Assembly: GCA_037127315.1 (NCBI GenBank)
Contig: JBBBDQ010000350.1
Coordinates: forward strand, 1,518,501 to 1,582,500
Source: Ascarosepion bandense
Lineage: Eukaryota > Mollusca > Cephalopoda > Sepiida > Sepiidae
DNA length: 64,000 nt
Direction: 5' to 3'
Position numbers and translations under genes: made by a program. The notes under the pieces are model-generated. The model was not told where the DNA came from and ran no database searches. It saw nothing but the letters and a program-made list of their open reading frames with translations. Within the stretch, counting starts at the first letter, position 1. Every line of letters begins with the position of its first letter. Below, in pieces: positions 57,471 through 64,000 of this stretch.

Positions 57471-57775
57471 TTTTTTTTTTTTAATTGTTTCACCCCAAGC
57501 AAGGCATTCCACTGCCACTATTGTGCTTGGGGCTACATAGGGGAAGGTAAATAGAAAGAGTGGTTAGATATAGGAAATGTCAGAAGTGGGGTGATAGTTT
57601 GGAGGATGGGAAGAGTGTTTGAAAGAATGGAAGTGAGTTAGTGTGTTAGGAGGTGTCTATTGACCTGACATTTAAACTCCTGGAGATTGTAGTTGTCAGG
57701 GAAGCAGTCATGTGGAAGGGAATTCCACAGTCGGGAAGTACAAGAAAAGAAACTGTTGGAGTAGAAGTCATAGAT
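57471..57775 (-). pseudogene. Jockey/CR1-like LINE, 3' end (48-kb subfamily)
   Basis: T-run, ACCCCAAGCAAGGCATTCCA, GGGGCTACATAGGGG, then UTR and the end of the ORF in antisense (GGGAATTCCACAGTCGGGAA = WNSL-type word). Closest to the 47.7-48.6 kb copy. Confidence 0.72.
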
Positions 57776-58274
57776 AATGCACCTGGACCCACCTTCATTA
57801 TGACCTACCCAATTCAATACTCGACAAACTTTTATCAGAAATATTATATCTAAATTTAAAATTTAATGTTATGTTACATTCTGATAGCTAATATTACTCT
57901 GTATATTTATTTGTTTGTAAATCACTTTATGTAAAATGTGTTCAACCAAAAAATACCTAATTTGCTCACGTTATGATTCTTATATATTTGCCTAAAATTA
58001 AAACAATGAATTTTCAAAAAGATATTCTTCAACTTATTTTACTGAATTTATAAGACAAGAGAAGTGAAGGTTTATAATTGCCATTATGTATTTAAATTTT
58101 CTTGTTCAGACTTTCTGAATTTATGGAAAAAAAAATCTTTTCATATTTTTCATAAAATTGGACATTTTTAAAGAATGTTAAATTATAAATATTGCATTGT
58201 AGTTGGTTCACATATTTTTCTATAATTTTGTAAATAAACAGTATGTAACATTCTTATTAAAATTCTAAGCACAT
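57776..58274. other. Unassigned AT-rich DNA
   Basis: Nothing recognised. Confidence 0.5.
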
Positions 58275-58317
58275 ACAAATCTACCATCCGCCTGTATATT
58301 GAATATTGCTGCCACAT

Positions 58318-58327
58318 CTGGTCAAGC
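58318..58327. repeat. Target-site duplication of RTE insertion
   Basis: CTGGTCAAGC here and again at 58969-58978, exactly bordering the RTE. Confidence 0.85.
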
Positions 58328-58968
58328 TTCTTCTTCTTCTATGTGCCCTGTCCCTTCAGGACGTAGGCGATCATGGCTCTCCACGTCTCCCTATCCCTTG
58401 TGGCTCTTAGTATGTTTGCTCCTGTTGCTCCTGGCAACCCCCGTTCCGTCATCCACCTGATCAGGCCCTGCAAATTTGTTATCCGCTGCCTTCCTCTGTC
58501 TCTCCTTCCTTCTATCTGTCCAGTCAGTATCAGGTTCTCCAGGCTCTCCTTCCTCATTGCATGTCTCAGGAACTTCAGTTGTCTCTTCTTGATGCTCAGC
58601 ATCAATTTCCTTTTTGTTGCCATTCTTTCTAACACCTCGTCGTTGCTTGTATGCTCAGTCCACGATATCCGTAGCATCCTTCTGTAGAACCACATTTCGG
58701 CCGCTTCCAGTTTTGTCCTCATTTTCGATGATATTGTCCAGCATTCACAGCCGTATTGAAGAACTGACATCACGTAGCAGTCTAGCACTCTATTCTTTGT
58801 TTCTATTGAGATTTTCCTGTGTGTTAGTATTTTGCTCATCTTCTGGAACGTGTCCTTTGCCATGCCAATTTGCCTTCGGATCTCTGTGTCGCACTTTCCA
58901 TCTTCTGTTAGAACACTTCCTAGGTACTTAAATTCGTGTATTTGTTTGATTCTGTTATCCCCCACCAG
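58328..58968 (-). pseudogene. RTE-like LINE, best C-terminal copy
   Basis: A 641-bp 5'-truncated insertion. Its minus-strand frame is open for about 210 codons: FKYLGSVLTEDGKCDTEIRR, KNRVLDCYVMSVLQYGCECW, EAAEMWFYRRMLRISWTEHT, RKLMLSIKKRQLKFLRHAMR, GQIEGRRDRGRQR, DRETWRAMIAYVLKGQGT. This is the domain after the RT in RTE/BovB-like proteins; a GH usually seen before AMR is RH here. The 3' tail in sense is (AAG)n at 58328-58340. The first ~20 residues of the open frame upstream of 58968 come from antisense Jockey sequence. An intact frame suggests a fairly recent insertion. Confidence 0.82.
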
Positions 58969-59492
58969 CTGGTCAAGCACCCCTGCTATTAATCTTGAGG
59001 CTCTCAACAAAATCCAAAGGATTTTCATGGCTTCTACTCAACAAGCTCAGCTCCCTAGTGCCCACTCTACATGAATTCACTCAGGCTACTAGACTGGCAA
59101 CTAAGTCCCACTTTTTTTTTTACAGTGAAAACAATCAAATGTAATCACAACTTCTATTCTCGCAGCTTCTTTTCTCACACTTCCCACCTGTGGAAACTTC
59201 TGTATACTTGCTTCCCTGATAGTTACAATCTCCATGAGTTTAAATGCAATGTCAATTGCCATCTCTTACCTCTTTACCGCCCATCCTTTTCCCAATACCC
59301 CTGTATCTTGTTCTCCCTTTCAGTTCTACTCTCGTGCAGCTCTATTCCCACCAGTGTTTCCATATTTCTCTTACCCAGTCTCCGATACCCCCTGTGACCT
59401 TGTCATTTTTCTCTTTACTCTCCTCTTATGTAACCCCCTGCACACCAATGGCAATATTGCTTTGCTTGGGGTGGAACAATTATTAAAAAAAA

Positions 59493-59654
59493 AACCTAAC
59501 TTTTTAAAACAAACAAGTGTGTACAGAAAGAGCATCATCAAGAGAAAAACCATCCTTTTCACACATCTTTTCTTTTTTTCCTTTTTTTTTTTTTTTTTAT
59601 ATGTAAAGGTCAAACATTGCTACATTTTCTTCTGTCAGTTCAGAACAAGAAATC
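59493..59654. other. T-rich spacer
   Basis: A C/T-rich stretch with a long T-run at about 59570-59598. Confidence 0.6.
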
Positions 59655-59892
59655 AGTGAGCTGATTTTGAATTCCCTGCATTCATGTACCTTTCGCAAAT
59701 TATTTGTGTGTATTCATCTCTTCTCCCTCCAGCTGTGGGTTGAATAGCAGGACAGATAGGGTTCTATAGCCTTGACTAGCAACCAGTCTAATGCAGACAG
59801 TAATGGCAACCAACTAAAAAATATTTTGACCAGTAGGTCATGTCTCTTTGAGATATGTTCACCTAAGTATGTATTACATATGGCACTTAACT
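59655..59892 (+). mobile_element. tRNA-SINE family B
   Basis: AAGAAATCAGTGAGCTGATT matches the tRNA-like part of the 12.7-kb SINE; GTGGGTTGAATAGCAGGACA, TTCTATAGCCTTGACTAGCA and GGCACTTAACTT follow. The A-box side is lost. Confidence 0.66.
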
Positions 59893-61242
59893 TGTAGCTA
59901 TATGGAGATGGTTAATTTTTCTTTGATTTGGCCTTGTGTCATACTTAACCAAACTCCATACAGCTTACAAGTTTTATGCAGAATTATCATCATTGAAATT
60001 ATCATCATCTTGATTGTTGGCAGGTTGGAATGTGTGGAATAGTGTAAGAATAAAATATACATTTTTCATGTCAAAATAGAAATTTATTAAAAGGAGAGAA
60101 TAACACAAGTTATAGAAGTTAATATTCAATTAGAAACATTATTAAGAAGTTAAGAGTAGAGTTCATGTTCAATGATAAAGTTATGGGTATCAAGAAAATG
60201 TTTGTAGTAGTAATTGTTGAAAGAGTATATTCCTAAGTACTATGTATTCAGTAGGAATATCTTTGGATGGAGAAGTAGGAGTAAAAGGAATCTGCAGAAG
60301 GAAAGAGAAAGAGGACAAATGTCTGGGTCAGCTTGAAACTTCTCTCATTACATTTTAGCTTGTCTTTGCTGCTTCCATGTGTGATTGTCTTGATGCTGAC
60401 CAGGCCTTTTAGAGTATTCAGGTTTTCTCACTTGCTCATGAAGTCCTCAAGTCTTGTAAGTCACTCCCATTGGTCAAAAATCATTTTAACACCTACTTGC
60501 AAAATCTGGTTTTGTTTTTTGTTAAGCATATGGTCAATCCTTTTTATATTTAGGAAAAATTAGGATCTCACACGTCATTATGAACTTTTGTAAAAGTGAA
60601 GGTTGATTTTAATTTCTTATCCACTACAAACTGACTGTCTCATATATGCACAGAATCACCAGACTGTGTTGTTAAAACAAATTCCCAAAACTAATTTTCT
60701 TGGATTGTCTTTAGCGAGATACAATATGAATTTGAACAGAAGTTCTAGTAGATTTTTCCCCCCCAAAAGGCATAAAAATAAACATGAAACTAATAGCTTA
60801 AGGAAGTTAGGAGAAAAAGAAGATTCTTGTTTTTAAGTTTTTTATCAGATGTGAAATTTGGAACTTCTCTGAGCTTAAAAACACTTGGATCATAAGATAA
60901 CCAGAAATGGTATACTATGTAAAATCTTTACAATGGAAGAATTTCAGACAACATTTTCACAGAATTTAACATGAGTTTTAGATATTGTTTTGTCAATTTA
61001 CTGACTTTTCAGTTTATCAGCTTATATGCAAAAAAAGAAAAACCTAGTCTCTTATTGTTGTAAATTATTCTAAGATATAAAAGAAAATGCTTTAGTTTGT
61101 GTGAGAAAATAGCAATGCTAAAATTTAAAATCCAATGTCATAATTTCAAAGAGTATAAATCGGTCTAAAAAGTACAAAGTAAAAAAATATAGGTAGTATT
61201 AATCAAAAGTAGTCAAATATATATCTGTATATATAAAACTCA
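59893..61242. other. Unassigned DNA
   Basis: About 60300-60550 is less AT-rich, without recognisable motifs. A short TA run near 61207-61226. Confidence 0.45.
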
Positions 61243-61683
61243 GTATTTGTCTCTACTTCTGAGGTCAGGTAGTATTTACATTATTTAAACTGTTGGAACA
61301 GTTGTCCTCATCTTTATTGCTATGTTTACGACATATCAGCCATTGTATGCTCCATTCTTCAGGTGCAAGTATAAATGGCCCAGTGGACTTAGGTGTTGGT
61401 TATTTCAAGTGACTTGACCCAAAGTGTTGTTAGTTCAATATCAGGCTATAGCAGTAGTGAACAGATATCTTAGAGTTAAAGGGAGATAACTATATGGCAT
61501 CCGGGAGTGACATCACACATGGATTGAGGATTATATATCCCAGTGATTGAAATAAAAGCTTCAGTCCAAAATTCCAAGCACCAGAAGTAGGCTGAAGCAT
61601 ACAACGATTGAAACATCATAAATATGGCAATAAAGATGAGGACAACAGTTAGCACAATGTAAATAATATAAAAAAAACTCAAT
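61243..61683. repeat. Inverted G cassettes around a tRNA-SINE head
   Basis: G cassette in sense at 61243-61362 and in antisense at about 61575-61683 (AATAAAGATGAGGACAACAG mirrors CTGTTGTCCTCATCTTTATT-like). Between them a plus-strand tRNA-type promoter: TGGCCCAGTGG (61376-61386) and TAGTTCAATATC (61431-61442). Related blocks occur at 35.3 and 46.0 kb. Confidence 0.62.
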
Positions 61684-61717
61684 GTACAATTACAAGAAAT
61701 CCTGCTGCTGTCCAAAG

Positions 61718-62280
61718 CAGTGTTCTTTTATTAGCATAAGCAGTGTTCTTTTATTAGCATAAGCAGTGTTCTTTTATTAGCATAAGCAGTGTTCTTTTAT
61801 TAGCATAAGCAGTGTTCTTTTATTAGCATAAGCAGTGTTCTTTTATTAGCATAAGCAGTGTTCTTTTATTAGCATAAGCAGTGTTCTTTTATTAGCATAA
61901 GCAGTGTTCTTTTATTAGCATAAGCAGTGTTCTTTTATTAGCATAAGCAGTGTTCTTTTATTAGCATAAGCAGTGTTCTTTTATTAGCATAAGCAGTGTT
62001 CTTTTATTAGCATAAGCAGTGTTCTTTTATTAGCATAAGCAGTGTTCTTTTATTAGCGTAAGCAGTGTTCTTTTATTAGCGTAAGCAGTGTTCTTTTATT
62101 AGAGTAAACAGTGTTCTTTTATTAGCATAAGCAGTGTTCTTTTATTAGAGTAAGCAGTGTTCTTTTATTAGCATAAGCAGTGTTCTTTTATTAGAGTAAA
62201 CAGTGTTCTTTTATTAGAGTAAACAGTGTTCTTTTATTAGCATAAGCAGTGTTCTTTTATTAGCATAAGCAGTGTTGTAA
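61718..62280. repeat. 23-bp minisatellite, 24 full units
   Basis: Unit CAGTGTTCTTTTATTAGCAT + AAG. Starts fall every 23 bp from 61718 to 62270 with no indel; the 25th unit is partial (CAGTGTTGTAA). The first 14 units are identical; units 15-16 read GCGTAAG; units 17, 21 and 22 GAGTAAA; unit 19 GAGTAAG; the others GCATAAG. Confidence 0.97.
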
Positions 62281-62877
62281 TTGGCTAAGATTGGTAAGGA
62301 AGCACACCAAATTAGCATATTTTAAGGCCTGAAATCAACCCATTCTGATTTTATTTTCAGACAAAACAACCAATTCTTTTTCCATCGCCACATTTTGATT
62401 ATTTTAGACCATAACTACTGTAACTACCATGGCAATCTTATCCCATTTACTTTGATTACTAATTCATGCTGTCCAATCATTATTCAAAATCTATGCCACT
62501 CCCTCACCCTCTTTGTCCTTCATATGTTTTCTCTCCTCAGTTTTAATCTGTATGATCTATATTAACAATCTTATGAGGAATATTCTCAGGATTAGTAAAT
62601 ATGCACTTGGAATTCACAGGCATTTGTGAAGATGGACATGTTAACTCATGTGGTCTAGTGTTGGTGGTCATAGGTAGAATGTAGTGGCAGTGGTACACTA
62701 AGTTGGTTGCGGCTGAACAACAAAAGTGAAAAAAATAACAGTGCAAGGGAAAACAGATAAGTTCTAATTTTTGTGTTCATTTTGAGATGTTAAAAGTTCC
62801 AACCACATGAGTGTAGAATAAGATGGTGGACATCGCTGGAGACTACTATATGACCAGTGGCCAGTAGCAGGCATAAA
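62281..62877. other. Unassigned DNA
   Basis: Nothing recognised before the gag remnant. Confidence 0.5.
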
Positions 62878-63400
62878 GTCACCACAGTCTCTGTGTTTAA
62901 ATGGCAATTTAGCTGAAAACTGGAAATGACGACGGTACCAAAGAGTGTTACTGCTCCATGCACCTCAAAAGAGCATAATGGTTTTCATTTCCCCACACAC
63001 AACAAATAGCTGACACCTGAAGAAATTCTCAAAGTGTTTGACAGGTATGCACTTGGTGAAACTAACGTTGCATACAAATGTTTCATTCACACGAGGAAAA
63101 AATGAGTCCGAAAATGTGGACGATTTCATAACTGCTTTGCATTCACTAAGAAAAAATGTGGCTTTTGTGACAAAATTGTTTTAGGCATACAAAACCCCCA
63201 AACACAAGCAGAACTGCTAAAAATTAGTGTTGGGGAGGTGCATTGACATCTGCAAATTAATGGAGAATGCTGCTCAGCATTTCTGAGTTTTCAGACTAGA
63301 ACAGGTACACAAGTTTGCTACAAAGACAGAAGAATCCATAGAGATAATCAAAACTCAAAAAAGAATCCCAGTTCTTCACTATTTGGCATGAACCGGGTAA
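62878..63400 (+). pseudogene. Ty3/Gypsy gag remnant
   Basis: Plus-strand frames give SPQSLCLNGNLAENWK (about 62879-62927), a degraded middle, LTPEEILKVFDRYALGETNV (63010-63069), CGFCDKIVLGIQNPQTQAEL (about 63155-63220) and, in another frame, DICKLMENAAQHF. The order matches the capsid region of Gypsy gag (GN..ENW, F..Y, R+VLGI...T...LL). Stops and shifts in every block. No protease or LTR seen before the window ends. Confidence 0.55.
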
Positions 63401-64000
63401 GGAATGATGTTTCATGAAATTCCTGAATGACACTGAACAAAATATAGTGGACTAACTAAGCAATTTCTTGGAGATTGATCACCTTCACATTATGGGCACC
63501 AAGACAGTGTTCACCAAAGTAAAGCACCATTTTTAATCATATGAAATCTGAGACCTAGTTGTCATAGACAATAGGCCTTAATTTTGGAGCCAGGAGTTTT
63601 GTGTTTTGTGAGGAAGTGTTTTTGTTTTTTTTTTTGTTTTTGTTTTTGTTTTTAACATACATGCACATTAATTCTTACAACAACAATCATAATAACAAAG
63701 TAAAATTGGCAGTAGAGATGGTGAAGTATATTTTTCGGGTAACCAAAGCTGTGTTGATGGATCCATATTTAGCAATGTTGGATCACTGAAACAGCAATAA
63801 AAGGTTTTCTCTCACCAGCACAGTAGCTAGTCAAGGACAAAAATTCTTCTATCATCTACAAATGAGATCCTAAAATAAAAAATACCCAGAAATATAAAGC
63901 AGGCATTGACTCAAGGTAGAAAGTGAGAACTCTACTTTAATCTACTTAACACCTCTACTTCACAAGCGGTTGTGTGGGTGAAGCAGAATGGCAAGAAGTA
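63401..64000. other. Unassigned DNA with (GTTTTT)n
   Basis: A T-rich GTTTTT run at about 63619-63652. Could include further decayed Gypsy sequence, but no motif is visible. Confidence 0.45.

Larger units (their letters stand above)
58275..59492 (+). pseudogene. Jockey/CR1-like LINE 3' part, split by an RTE
   Basis: 58275-58327 (YIEYCCHIWSS-type words) continues at 58979 (APLLLILRLSTKSKGF-like) and runs through ATRLATKSHFF, NFYSRSFFSHTSHLW to a UTR with CCCTGCACACCAATGGCAAT, TTGCTTGGGGTGGAACAAT and A-run at 59484. Frame breaks throughout. Confidence 0.73.

Noticed and set aside
58339..59028. Single 229-residue protein
   Set aside because: The N-terminal ~20 residues are antisense Jockey sequence beyond the RTE insertion point; only the RTE part is a real protein domain.
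61718..62280. CRISPR-like regular repeat array
   Set aside because: Units are contiguous with no spacers, and the DNA is eukaryotic; a plain minisatellite.
1..64000. Prokaryotic features (operons, Shine-Dalgarno sites, rho-independent terminators)
   Set aside because: Base composition, SINEs, LINEs and absence of dense ORFs show animal DNA; T-runs after hairpins here are repeat by-products.

Overview
This is AT-rich, intron-poor-looking animal DNA with no host gene I can support. Every recognisable coding stretch is a transposable-element (TE) remnant. The mix suggests a mollusc, and I would guess a cephalopod of the Octopus type, because of tRNA-derived SINEs, RTE-like and Jockey/CR1-like LINEs, Tc1, Helitron-like, Ty3/Gypsy and Penelope-like remnants, and many (TA)n/(CA)n tracts. 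The organism call is inference; no sequence was compared with a database.

Layout. 0-12 kb: unassigned DNA, three Helitron-like copies, two copies of an unclassified repeat (family A), two tRNA-SINEs, a 5S rRNA-like sequence and a 253-bp near-palindrome. 12-24 kb: RTE-like 3' ends, one split by a 477-bp SINE with a 5S-plus-tRNA-like head and an 11-bp target-site duplication; a 24-bp minisatellite grown inside an RTE copy; a miniature LTR-like element; two composite LINE copies. 24-33 kb: mostly unassigned, with one tRNA-SINE, an RTE copy and a Helitron-like copy. 33-44.5 kb: RTE fragments, local duplications, a fold-back structure, LINE 3' ends, two more Helitron-like pieces and a Penelope-like remnant. 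45-52 kb: a Jockey-type reverse transcriptase end, a mosaic of Gypsy and Jockey remnants, and more SINE material. 52.6-54.8 kb: a family A copy blown up by a 1.75-kb minisatellite. 54.9-56.4 kb: a complete but inactivated Tc1 element with TA flanks and ~212-bp inverted repeats. 56.8-59.5 kb: LINE 3' ends, including an RTE inserted in a Jockey copy with a 10-bp target-site duplication. 59.6-64 kb: a SINE, an inverted composite, a 24-copy 23-bp minisatellite and a decayed Gypsy gag.

Nothing here forms an operon or pathway. The biology is TE insertion, nesting and local tandem amplification. The best candidates for something undescribed are the 5S-tRNA chimeric SINE (12564-13040), the Helitron-like non-autonomous family with consistent A/T insertion sites, the 504-bp mini-LTR element (17949-18452), and minisatellites that arose inside TE copies.
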